From Ramlibacter paludis (GTDB lineage: Bacteria; Pseudomonadota; Gammaproteobacteria; Burkholderiales; Burkholderiaceae_C), in assembly GCF_022012305.1 (NCBI RefSeq), contig NZ_JAKLTM010000004.1, forward strand, positions 434,001 through 498,000: a stretch of DNA of 64,000 nucleotides, read 5' to 3'. Made by a program: the position numbers and the translations under genes. The notes beneath the pieces are model-generated. The model was not told where the DNA came from and made no database searches. It was given only the letters and a program-made list of their open reading frames with translations. Shown here piece after piece: positions 42,412-50,059 of this stretch. The stretch's first letter is position 1. Every line of letters begins with the position of its first letter.

Positions 42412-44754
42412 TCAGGCGCGCCGCGCGGCGGGCCGCCTGGCGGCGGTGCGCTTGCGCGCGGGCTTGGGACGCGGCACCGCCAGCACCTTGCGGATGCGGG
42501 CCAGCATCGCCACCTGCGGCGCGCTCGGCGGCGTGGCCTGCACGCGCTTGTCCGCCAGCAGCTTGTCCAGCAGCGCCACCAGCCGCTCGCGGTCGCTGCC
42601 TTCGTCCAGCAGCAGCGGCAAGGTGGCCAGCGCCTGTTCCGGTTCGTAGCGGGCGATGATTTCCTGCTCCCCGCGGATGCGCCGCCAGTCGTGCGGCGAC
42701 ATGCCGGGCAGGTAGTCCTCGTAGTCGGGCACCAGGTCGTCCTTCAGCTCCAGGCGCGACAGCGGCAGCGGCTCGCCCTGGCGCATCAGCAGGAAGGCGA
42801 CCCGCGCCAGTGCTTCGACGTAGCCGCCGTGGTCCATGGAAGCCAGCGCGTCGCGCACGATCGGCAGGGCGCGGGCATCGGCCGCCGTGGCCGGCAGGCT
42901 GCCGCCGTCACCGTGCACCTGTGGCTTGCCGGGCTTCACGAGGTTGGCGTAGGTCGAGAAGAAGCCGGCTTCGGTCAAGGCGTCGCGCACGCCGCGGTAG
43001 TGGTCCAGCATCGCGCTGTAGATCTCCGCGTTCGCGTGCTCCAGCTTGCGCAGGGGCTGCGCCTCCTCCACCGGCTTGCGGTTGGCGCGCACCTGCTGCG
43101 CCACCGGCTCCAGCGCCGCCATGAAGGGATTGAAGTGCGACAGCGCCCAGTTCTGAAAGCGCAGCGGATGGAAGGCGCGCATCATGGCCGCGGACTGCTC
43201 GGTGGCCATCGCCTGCACCATGGGCCGCGCGAACAGCTCGTAGCCGCGCTGCAGGAAGTCCGACACCTGCGCGACCGCCTCGAAGGGCTTCTCGTCCTGG
43301 CGCCCCAGCCGGTTCAGCCGCTGCGCGATGTCTTCCAGCGCGTATTCCTGGAAAGTCACCTGGTACTGCGGCTTGTCGCCCTTGCCGTGCGTGTCGGCGA
43401 TCTCCATGCCGTACAGGCCGGGCGGCAGCCGCTCGATGGTCTCCAGCACATTGACGATCTGCGCGTGCTCCTTCTTGGCGACGCGGCCCGACACGAAGAT
43501 GCCCAGGTGCCCGATGTCCTCGTGCACCAGGCCCACGATCACCTGCCCCAGCTTCTTGATCTCCGCGGTGCTGCCGTAGACGTCGACCACCCAGTTGAAG
43601 GCCTGCTGCGGCGGGGTGATGTTGTCGCCCATGGAGGCGAACAGGATGATCGGCTGGCGGATCGCCTTCAGGTCATAGACCTGGCCGCTCGCATCCTTCA
43701 CGCCCTGGTCCCACAGCTTGTTGCCGACGAACAGGTTCTGCGTGATCCACTCGATCTCCTCGGCGTTCATCAGGTAGTAGCCGCCCCACCAGCGCTCGAA
43801 CTCCAGGAAGCGCGGCGGCTCGGTGTCGGCCCGGTCGAACAGGTGGTAGTACTTGTCCCAGAGGCTGTTGGCCGGGTTGAGGTTCTCGAAGTTCTGCACC
43901 AGGTGGGCGCCGTCGAACTTGCCGTTGCCCAGGTCGGCCATCAGCGACGACAGCCAGGTCCCCCCCAGCATGCCGCCGGCATAGCGCATCGGGTTGTCGC
44001 CCTCGCCTTCGCTGAGCGCGCCGCCCCAGTAGGACATGGGCGCGCCGTTGATCACGATGGGACCGGCGTCGCGCGGGTCCGAGGCGGCCAGCATCATCGC
44101 CGCCCAGCCGCCCTGGCAGTTGCCCACCAGCGCCGGCTTCTCGCTGTGCGGATGCAGCTCGCGCACCTTGCGCACGAACTTCTGCTCCGCCGCGCAGACG
44201 TCCACCAGCGTCTGGCCCGGCTCGGGGTCGCGAAAGAACATGACGAAGTACACCGGGTGGCCGGCGCGCAGCGCCACGCCCACCTGCGAGTCGTCCTTGA
44301 AGCCGCCGATGCCCGGGCCGTGGCCGGCGCGCGGGTCGATGATGATGTAGGGCCGCTTGCGCGCGTCGATCTTCACGCCCTCGGGCGGCAGGATGCGCAG
44401 CAGCGCGTAGTTGACCGGCTTGTCGAACTCGCGCGCGTCCAGCACCGTTTCGTAGTCGAAGTGCAGCACCGGCTTCAGGCCGGCCGCCGTGTTCTCCAGG
44501 AAGTCGTCGCCGCGCTGGCGCAGCGTGTCCCAGAACAGCACCGAACGCTGGGCGGCGTCCACCACGTAGTTGGCCCAGGCCATGGGGTCGACGGGATGCG
44601 TCAGCGCTTCCGGCGAATCCGCGCCCGCCTTGGCGCAGGCCGCCCCGACCCGCTCGCTGAACTTGTCGTTGGCCACTTCCAGGCGCTTGCCCAGCATCCG
44701 GGCGACCTGGTCACCCACCTCCTGGCTGCGCGCCAGGCGACTCCCGGTTTTCAT
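42412..44754 (-). CDS. DUF3141 protein, PHA-synthase-like alpha/beta hydrolase
   Basis: A 780-aa protein of the DUF3141 family. Residues about 95-400 resemble PHA synthase/depolymerase: IIDPRAGHGPGIGGFKDDSQ, a lipase-box-like VGNCQGGWAAMMLAASDP whose central residue is Cys (near 215), as in PhaC, then FASMGDNITPPQQAFNWV with an Asp and GLVHEDIGHLGIF with a His. The C-terminal half is helical and ends in a basic tail (KPARKRTAARRPAARR). It heads an operon with Pta, AckA and FabI; a link between polyhydroxyalkanoate or acyl-CoA overflow and acyl-phosphate is inferred. ATG at 44752-44754. Confidence 0.86.
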   Translation of the reverse strand: MKTGSRLARSQEVGDQVARMLGKRLEVANDKFSERVGAACAKAGADSPEALTHPVDPMAWANYVVDAAQRSVLFWDTLRQRGDDFLENTAAGLKPVLHFDYETVLDAREFDKPVNYALLRILPPEGVKIDARKRPYIIIDPRAGHGPGIGGFKDDSQVGVALRAGHPVYFVMFFRDPEPGQTLVDVCAAEQKFVRKVRELHPHSEKPALVGNCQGGWAAMMLAASDPRDAGPIVINGAPMSYWGGALSEGEGDNPMRYAGGMLGGTWLSSLMADLGNGKFDGAHLVQNFENLNPANSLWDKYYHLFDRADTEPPRFLEFERWWGGYYLMNAEEIEWITQNLFVGNKLWDQGVKDASGQVYDLKAIRQPIILFASMGDNITPPQQAFNWVVDVYGSTAEIKKLGQVIVGLVHEDIGHLGIFVSGRVAKKEHAQIVNVLETIERLPPGLYGMEIADTHGKGDKPQYQVTFQEYALEDIAQRLNRLGRQDEKPFEAVAQVSDFLQRGYELFARPMVQAMATEQSAAMMRAFHPLRFQNWALSHFNPFMAALEPVAQQVRANRKPVEEAQPLRKLEHANAEIYSAMLDHYRGVRDALTEAGFFSTYANLVKPGKPQVHGDGGSLPATAADARALPIVRDALASMDHGGYVEALARVAFLLMRQGEPLPLSRLELKDDLVPDYEDYLPGMSPHDWRRIRGEQEIIARYEPEQALATLPLLLDEGSDRERLVALLDKLLADKRVQATPPSAPQVAMLARIRKVLAVPRPKPARKRTAARRPAARRA

Positions 44755-44811
44755 TGCGGAACTCCTCTTCGATCGCGATTCATTCTGCGGTGCAGCAAGG
44801 AGGCGGCGCAT

Positions 44812-44825
44812 TGGACCAAGGTCCA
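44812..44825. promoter_or_regulatory. Palindrome between DUF3141 and GNAT genes
   Basis: TGGACC-AA-GGTCCA has perfect 6-bp arms and lies midway between the divergent DUF3141 and GNAT starts (58 and 37 bp away). It could be an operator for either or both genes. No regulator is encoded nearby. Confidence 0.4.
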
Positions 44826-44861
44826 CTATGGAGCGCGGACGCGAGCGGAACCAATGCGGGC

Positions 44862-45371
44862 ATGCAGGAACTCGACCCCACCCTGCGCGACGGCCGCGTC
44901 GTGCATCTGCGCGCGATGCAGGCCCGCGACGAGGAAGAACTGCTGCAGGCCTTTGCGCGCATGAGCAGCGAGGCGCGCTACATGCGGCTGATGCACGTGG
45001 TGCGCGAGCCCGACCGCGAGCGGCTGCGCGCGCTGCTCGCCTCCTTTCCGCAAGCGGGCATCGGCATCGTGGCCACCGTGCCCGCGGCCGACGGGCTGGA
45101 CGTGGTGGGCAGCGCGATGGCGATCTACGCCGCCGGGGGCGCGAGCTGCGAGTTCGCCACCAGCGTCTCCGCGGCCTACGGCGGCGCCGGCCTGGGCACG
45201 CTGCTGCTGCGGGTGCTGATCGACGAGGCCCGGCAGCGTGGTTGCAAGGAGATGGAGGGCTACGTACTCTCGGAAAACAAGGCGATGCTGGCGCTGGCGC
45301 GCAAGCTCGGCTTCAGCGTCGCGTATGTGCCCGGGGATGCGTCGGTGCGGATCTGCAGGCTCGCGCTGTAG
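44862..45371 (+). CDS. GNAT-family N-acetyltransferase
   Basis: A 169-aa acetyltransferase: it starts MQELDPTLRDGRVVHLRAMQ, and the acetyl-CoA site is at AAYGGAGLGTLLLRVLIDEA (about residues 104-123), followed by YVLSENKAMLALARKLGFSV. The sequence is close to the GNAT domain of Pat-type lysine acetyltransferases (LMHVVREPDRERL), so a role in acetylating a metabolic enzyme is possible. It is divergent from the acyl-phosphate operon. The ATG at 44862 matches the domain start; longer forms would overlap the divergent promoter. Confidence 0.82.
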   Translation: MQELDPTLRDGRVVHLRAMQARDEEELLQAFARMSSEARYMRLMHVVREPDRERLRALLASFPQAGIGIVATVPAADGLDVVGSAMAIYAAGGASCEFATSVSAAYGGAGLGTLLLRVLIDEARQRGCKEMEGYVLSENKAMLALARKLGFSVAYVPGDASVRICRLAL

Positions 45372-45389
45372 CGCCCCCGCCGCCGGCGC

Positions 45390-45644
45390 TCAGGCGAACC
45401 GGTCCTGCAAGATCCGCGCGCTCAACTTCCGTTTTTTCCAGAACATGTCGTTGATGCGTTGCTGCAGCGTGAACAGCGAGGTCGCATCCACGCCGCTGAA
45501 GGTGACCAGCGCACCCGGCCGGGTGCCGTCGCCCGGCTCGTGCTCGATGGTGTCGAAGGGCGGAAAGCCGTACTTGACGAGAAAGTCGCGGATCTCGTCG
45601 TCGGTGGTGCCCGGTTCCAGGTTGGCCAGCATCAAGCGTCCCAT
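45390..45644 (-). CDS. Small RRM-like RNA-binding protein
   Basis: An 84-aa protein that looks like a single RNA-recognition motif: RLMLANLEPGTTDDEIRDFL corresponds to strand 1 (RNP2) and helix 1, and GALVTFSGVDATSLFTLQQR to RNP1-strand 3 and helix 2, though the aromatic RNP1 residues are mostly lost. The tail MFWKKRKLSARILQDRF is basic. RNA binding is inferred. It follows the PPK2 gene by 15 bp on the same strand and is convergent with the GNAT gene (18 bp). Confidence 0.75.
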   Translation of the reverse strand: MGRLMLANLEPGTTDDEIRDFLVKYGFPPFDTIEHEPGDGTRPGALVTFSGVDATSLFTLQQRINDMFWKKRKLSARILQDRFA

Positions 45645-45659
45645 GTGCGCCTCCGGTGT

Positions 45660-46520
45660 TCAGTACTTGGCTTGGATGTAGCGGAAGGGATGGTCCGACT
45701 CGCGGTAGTCCCCCGCCTTCTGCCGCTTGGGCAGCACCACCTTCTCGCGCGGCGGGTCCTTGTAGGGGATGCGGCCCAGCAGGTCGGTGATGATGTTCAG
45801 GCGGGCGCGGCGCTTGTCGTTGGAATCGGCCACCAGCCACGGCGCGTACGAAGTGTCGGTGGCCTTGAACATCTCGTCGCGGGCGCGCGAATAGTCGTAC
45901 CAGCGGCTGTACGACTTGAGGTCCATGGGCGTGAGCTTCCAGGTCTTGCGGCCGTCGGCGATGCGCGCCTGCAGCCGGCGGGTCTGCTCCTCCTCGCTCA
46001 CTTCCAGCCAGTATTTCAGCAGGATCACGCCCGACTCCACGACGGCGCGCTCGGCCAGTGGCGCGGCGACCTTGAGGAAGTTGGCGGCCTGCTTCTCGCT
46101 GCAGAAGCCCATCACCCGCTCGACGCCGGCGCGGTTGTACCAGCTGCGGTCGAAGATCACGATTTCGCCGGCGGCGGGCATCAGCTGCAGGTAGCGCTGC
46201 ATGTACATCTGGCTCTTCTCGCGCTCGGTCGGCGCGGGCAGCGCCATCACGCGGAACACGCGCGGGCTGGTGCGCTCGGTCAGCGCCTTGATGGTTCCGC
46301 CCTTGCCGGCGCCGTCGCGGCCCTCGAAGACGACGCAGATGCGCGCGCCCGAGTGCTGCACCCAGCGCTGCAGCTTGACCAGCTCCACGTGCAGGTCGTA
46401 CAGCGCCTTCTCGTATTCCCTGGCCGAGAGCCTGCCCTTGGACTTGCCCTCGGACACGCCGGCGGCAACGGTGTCCGCGACTTCGGCGACGGCCGGTTCC
46501 TGCTTCCTGTCCTTGCGCAT
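45660..46520 (-). CDS. ppk2: Polyphosphate kinase 2 family protein
   Basis: A 286-aa PPK2, which moves phosphate between polyphosphate and nucleotides. Walker A is VFEGRDGAGKGGTIKAL (near residue 66), the lid module follows, and Walker B is VIFDRSWYNRAGVERVMGF. RWYDYSRARDEMFKATDT and YAPWLVADSNDKRRARLNII are further family motifs. Length and sequence fit class I (NDP-phosphorylating) PPK2; the exact nucleotide is not certain. Flanked by a VIT-like membrane protein gene (21 bp) and the RRM gene (15 bp), all on the minus strand. Confidence 0.93.
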   Translation of the reverse strand: MRKDRKQEPAVAEVADTVAAGVSEGKSKGRLSAREYEKALYDLHVELVKLQRWVQHSGARICVVFEGRDGAGKGGTIKALTERTSPRVFRVMALPAPTEREKSQMYMQRYLQLMPAAGEIVIFDRSWYNRAGVERVMGFCSEKQAANFLKVAAPLAERAVVESGVILLKYWLEVSEEEQTRRLQARIADGRKTWKLTPMDLKSYSRWYDYSRARDEMFKATDTSYAPWLVADSNDKRRARLNIITDLLGRIPYKDPPREKVVLPKRQKAGDYRESDHPFRYIQAKY

Positions 46521-46541
46521 GGCTTGCCTCCTTGTTCGTCT

Positions 46542-47225
46542 TCAGCCGCCCAGCGCCTTGATGGCGCCCACCAGCAGCGTGCCGACGGCGGCCATGATGA
46601 AACCCGAGCGCCAGCTGCCGTAGCCGGCATAGCGGCCGAAGCCGAGACCGCCCAGGAACAGCAGCACCACCGCGATTCCACGCGAGACGTCCTTGGCCAG
46701 GCCCACGTCCTGCATCACGCCGAAGGGCAGCACCACCGGGAAGGTCGACGCCACGACGATCAGGAATACCGCGAGCGCAGCCAGCAGGTCTTCGCCATGG
46801 ATGCGCGGCCGCTCGGGCACGGAAGGCAGCGCCACGATGCGGCCACGGATGCCCTCCAGTTCCGCCGGCGAGACCAGGCCCGCGACCGTCTTCGACAGCG
46901 ACGCTTCGATCAGGGCACGGCCTTCCTGCGCGGTGGCGGCTGCCTTCACCCCGCGCGCCAGCGTGTAGTTCCGGCCGCGGTCCGTGACCGTGCGCACGAT
47001 GTACATGACGGCGTCGACCAGGCCCCAGGCCAGGTTGCAGCCGAAGGAGGTGATGAACAGCTCGCGGATTTCCGCCTTGCCGGCGCTGGCCACGGCAACG
47101 GCGCCGGTGAAGCTGAGGGCCATCAGCAGCCCGAACAGGAATTCGGAGAGGCGGTCGACCGGATTCAGCACGCCCTCGCGAGGCGGTTCGACGGCAGCGT
47201 CGGGGTCGAGTGTGAGTTCACTCAT
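46542..47225 (-). CDS. VIT1/CCC1-like membrane protein
   Basis: A 227-aa integral membrane protein resembling the VIT1/CCC1 iron/manganese transporter family. Residues 1-25 are acidic and soluble (MSELTLDPDAAVEPPREG); hydrophobic segments lie at about 30-48 (FLFGLLMALSFTGAVAVASA), 58-78, 145-170, 180-197 and 203-224 (SGFIMAAVGTLLVGAIKALG). The central cytoplasmic loop (about 85-140) carries charged residues but not the full metal-binding helix of plant VIT1. Metal export or storage is therefore only a suggestion. It lies upstream of ppk2 in the same unit. Confidence 0.72.
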   Translation of the reverse strand: MSELTLDPDAAVEPPREGVLNPVDRLSEFLFGLLMALSFTGAVAVASAGKAEIRELFITSFGCNLAWGLVDAVMYIVRTVTDRGRNYTLARGVKAAATAQEGRALIEASLSKTVAGLVSPAELEGIRGRIVALPSVPERPRIHGEDLLAALAVFLIVVASTFPVVLPFGVMQDVGLAKDVSRGIAVVLLFLGGLGFGRYAGYGSWRSGFIMAAVGTLLVGAIKALGG

Positions 47226-47289
47226 GGGCAGGTCCGTGGAGCTTCAGCCCTGCCGTTTTAGCCCCCGGCCCTCCCCGGCCGCAATGCGC

Positions 47290-48999
47290 CTAAGGTCCAA
47301 TACCGGCGCGGGCGCGCTCCTCTTCCCGCAGGCGCAGCACGCGCCGCTGCACCTTGCCCGTGGTGGTCATGGGCAGCGCCTCGATGAACTCGATCTCCTT
47401 CGGGTACTCGTAGGGCGCCAGCTTGCCTTTGACATGAAGCTGGAGCTCGGCCACCAACGCGGCGTCGAAGCGGCTGGCGTCGCCCCCGTCCGCGCGTGCC
47501 TGCACGGCCTGCGGCGCCAGCACCACGTAGGCCTTCACCAGCGCGCCGCGCTCGGCATCGGGCTTGGGCACCACGGCCGCGTTCACCACCGCGGGATGCT
47601 TGACCAGGCAGTTCTCGATCTCGCTCGGGCCGATGCGGTAGCCCGCCGCCTTGAAGACGTCGTCGGCGCGGCCCTGGTACCAGAGGTAGCCGTCCTCGTC
47701 GCGCGTGGCCAGGTCGCCGGTGCGGCACCAGTCGCCGGTGTACTTGCGCCGCGTGGCCTCCTCGTTCTTCCAGTAGCCGAGGAAGAAGATCGGGTCGGGG
47801 TCGCCGTGCACGTCGTAGCGGTTCACCGCGACGTCGCCGGGCACGCCGGGCGTGCATTCCTTGCCCTCGTCGTCGATCACCGCGACGCGGTGGCCCGGAT
47901 AAGGCCGGCCCATGCTGCCGGGCCGCGCCGGCCACTGGTTGGCGCAGTTGCCCACCACGTAGTTGATCTCGGTCTGGCCGAACATCTCGTTGACCACCAC
48001 GCCCAGCTGGTCGCGGCAATACGCGAACACCGCGTCGCCGACCGCTTCGCCGGCGCTCATGATCGCCTGCAGCTGCAACGCGAACTGCTCGCGCGGCCGC
48101 GGGTAGGCCTTCATCATGGCCTTCAGCGCGGTGGGGAACAGGAAGGTGTGCGTCACCCCGTGCTGCTGCAGCAGCTGGAAGGCCAGCTCGGGGCTGAAGC
48201 GGCCCCTGTGGCCGATGATGGTGCGGCCGAAGTAGAGCGTGGGCAGCAAGGCGTCCATCAGGCCGCCGGTCCAGGCCCAGTCGGCCGGCGACCAGAAGAT
48301 GGCCGCGCTGTCGCCGCCGGCGCCGAAGCCGAACCAGTTCTGGCTGCACACGAATCCGCTCAGGTTGCCGATCAGCGCCCGGTGCGGGATCAGCGCGCCC
48401 TTCGGCGGCCCGGTCGTGCCGCTCGTGTAGATCAGCACCGCGCCTTCATCGGCCTTGGTCGCCACCGGCGTGAACTCCTCGGCCAGCTCCCGGCGCTGCG
48501 CTTCCCAGCGCAGGTCCGCATCCACGCCGACGCCGATCACCCCGCGCAGCAGCGGACACTCCGCCCGCACCTCGTTGATGTTGGCGATCGAACTCTCGTC
48601 GCAGATCGCCAGCACCGCCTCGCTGTCCTGCAGCCGGTACTCCAGCGCCTCGGGGCCGAACAGCATCGACAGCGGCATGGCCACCGCGCCCAGCTGCAGC
48701 ACGGCCATGTAGGCAATGGCGGTCTCGAAGCGCTGCGGCATCACGATAGCCACGCGGTCGCCGCGCTGCACGCCCAGCGCGCGCAGCAGGTTGCTCATCG
48801 CGTTGGCTTCGCGCTGCAGCTGCGCATAGGTGAAATGCTCGCCGCTGCCGTGGTCGATGATCGCGACGCGATCGCCCGCATCCGGCTTGCGCGCCCAGCG
48901 GCCGCAGCAGGCCTCGGCGATGTTGAATTGCGCGGGCACCTGCCAGCCGAAGCGGCCGTGCAGCGCCGCCCAGTTGTCCCTGCCTTGACTGACTGACAT
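47290..48999 (-). CDS. Acyl-CoA synthetase (AMP-forming)
   Basis: A 569-aa AMP-binding enzyme joining an organic acid to CoA. The P-loop is LIYTSGTTGPPKGALIPH (about residues 190-207); the A5 motif reads EMFGQTEINYVVGNC, A7 is WCRTGDLATRDEDGYLWYQG, A8 is GRADDVFKAAGYRIGPSEIE, and the catalytic Lys is in ALPMTTTGKVQRRVLR. It resembles acetyl-CoA-synthetase-like and medium-chain enzymes (AcsM group); the substrate is unclear. Its start lies only 26 bp from that of the divergent hydrolase gene. Confidence 0.9.
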   Translation of the reverse strand: MSVSQGRDNWAALHGRFGWQVPAQFNIAEACCGRWARKPDAGDRVAIIDHGSGEHFTYAQLQREANAMSNLLRALGVQRGDRVAIVMPQRFETAIAYMAVLQLGAVAMPLSMLFGPEALEYRLQDSEAVLAICDESSIANINEVRAECPLLRGVIGVGVDADLRWEAQRRELAEEFTPVATKADEGAVLIYTSGTTGPPKGALIPHRALIGNLSGFVCSQNWFGFGAGGDSAAIFWSPADWAWTGGLMDALLPTLYFGRTIIGHRGRFSPELAFQLLQQHGVTHTFLFPTALKAMMKAYPRPREQFALQLQAIMSAGEAVGDAVFAYCRDQLGVVVNEMFGQTEINYVVGNCANQWPARPGSMGRPYPGHRVAVIDDEGKECTPGVPGDVAVNRYDVHGDPDPIFFLGYWKNEEATRRKYTGDWCRTGDLATRDEDGYLWYQGRADDVFKAAGYRIGPSEIENCLVKHPAVVNAAVVPKPDAERGALVKAYVVLAPQAVQARADGGDASRFDAALVAELQLHVKGKLAPYEYPKEIEFIEALPMTTTGKVQRRVLRLREEERARAGIGP

Positions 49000-49018
49000 C
49001 CGGCTCGTCTCCTATAGT
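48989..49018 (+). promoter_or_regulatory. Putative promoter giving a leaderless hydrolase mRNA
   Basis: CTGACT at 48989-48994 and TATAGT at 49013-49018 are 18 bp apart. Transcription would start about 7 bp later, at or next to the ATG at 49026, and no Shine-Dalgarno sequence precedes that ATG. The -35 box lies partly inside the divergent synthetase gene. Confidence 0.4.
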
Positions 49019-49025
49019 CGAGCCA

Positions 49026-49943
49026 ATGTACCAAGCCCGAAGAGCCTGCCGCAGCGCGTTTGTCCCGATCCGCAACCTGCGCTACCACGTCCGCCTCTGG
49101 GGCGAGCCGGGTCCCGGCAAGACGCCGCTGTTCATGGTGCACGGCTGGATGGACGTGGCGGCGTCCTGGCAGTTCGTGGTGGACGCCCTGGCCGGCGACC
49201 ACTACGTGATCGCGCCGGACTGGCGCGGCTACGGCCTGACCGAGACCCCGCACACCGACAACTACTGGTATCCGGACTACCTGGCCGACCTGGACTTCCT
49301 GCTCGATCACTACGCGCGTGACCAGCCGGTCGACCTCGTCGGCCACAGCATGGGCGGCAACATCGCGATGATCTATGCCGGCTCGCGGCCGCAGCGCATC
49401 CGCAAGCTGGTGAACCTGGAGGGCTTCGGCATGGCCGCCACCCGCCCGGACCAGGCGCCGGGCCGGTACGCGAAATGGATGGACGAACTCAAGGCCTACC
49501 ACCGCGGCGAGATGGCGCTCAAGTCTTATGACAGCGTCGCCGGGGTGGCGGCCCGGCTCATGAAAACCAACCAGCGGCTGGCGCAGGACAAGGCCGACTG
49601 GCTGGCGCCGCACTGGGCGCGGCAGGAGGCCGATGGCCGCTGGCACATCCTGGGCGATGCGGCCCACAAGATCGTCAACGCCAGCCTGTACCGCGTCGAC
49701 GAGGTGCTGGAGGTCTTCCGCGCGATCACCGCCCCCTTGCTGGCGGTCGAAGCCAGCGACGACAGCCTGACGCAGTGGTGGAAGGGCCGCTACACCCTGG
49801 ACGAATACCACGAGCGCCTGAAGTCGGTGGCCAACGTGCGCGTGGGCAAGGTCACCGAGGCCGGGCACATGCTGCATCACGACCAGCCGGAGCAGGTAGC
49901 CCGGCTGATCGAGGAGTTCCTGGGCCAGTCATCGATTCCCTGA
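49026..49943 (+). CDS. Alpha/beta hydrolase
   Basis: A 305-aa soluble hydrolase. FMVHGWMDVAASWQFVVDAL gives the oxyanion region, DWRGYGLTETP follows, the nucleophile elbow is LVGHSMGGNIAMIYAG (Ser near residue 105), Asp lies in VEASDDSLTQWW and His in EAGHMLHHDQPEQVARL. The N-terminal FVPIRNLRYHVRLWGEPG is typical of epoxide-hydrolase or esterase relatives; the substrate is unknown. There is no ATG or GTG between the chosen start and the fold, so ATG 49026 is the only reasonable start, although it lacks a ribosome-binding site. Confidence 0.87.
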   Translation: MYQARRACRSAFVPIRNLRYHVRLWGEPGPGKTPLFMVHGWMDVAASWQFVVDALAGDHYVIAPDWRGYGLTETPHTDNYWYPDYLADLDFLLDHYARDQPVDLVGHSMGGNIAMIYAGSRPQRIRKLVNLEGFGMAATRPDQAPGRYAKWMDELKAYHRGEMALKSYDSVAGVAARLMKTNQRLAQDKADWLAPHWARQEADGRWHILGDAAHKIVNASLYRVDEVLEVFRAITAPLLAVEASDDSLTQWWKGRYTLDEYHERLKSVANVRVGKVTEAGHMLHHDQPEQVARLIEEFLGQSSIP

Positions 49944-50005
49944 AAGCGTGAATTTTCCCAGTTGGGGTCGTGCTACGAAACCACACGCTGGTAACACCAC
50001 TTGTC

Positions 50006-50021
50006 GTAGGAGCCGTCCTAC
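50006..50021. promoter_or_regulatory. Inverted repeat GTAGGA-GCCG-TCCTAC
   Basis: Perfect 6-bp arms around a 4-bp spacer, 38 bp upstream of the secreted HExxH protein gene. Related TCCTA/TAGGA pairs occur at 51044-51062 before the hybrid kinase and at 34087-34100. Could be an operator or a short hairpin; no U tract follows, so it is not a terminator. Confidence 0.4.
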
Positions 50022-50059
50022 CTCATAGTCAGACATCTTCGATCGGAGGGTGAGTCGCT

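Noticed and set aside
50006..50021. Rho-independent terminator after the hydrolase gene
   Set aside because: The hairpin is short and not followed by a T tract, and it lies close to the next gene's start, so an operator is more likely.
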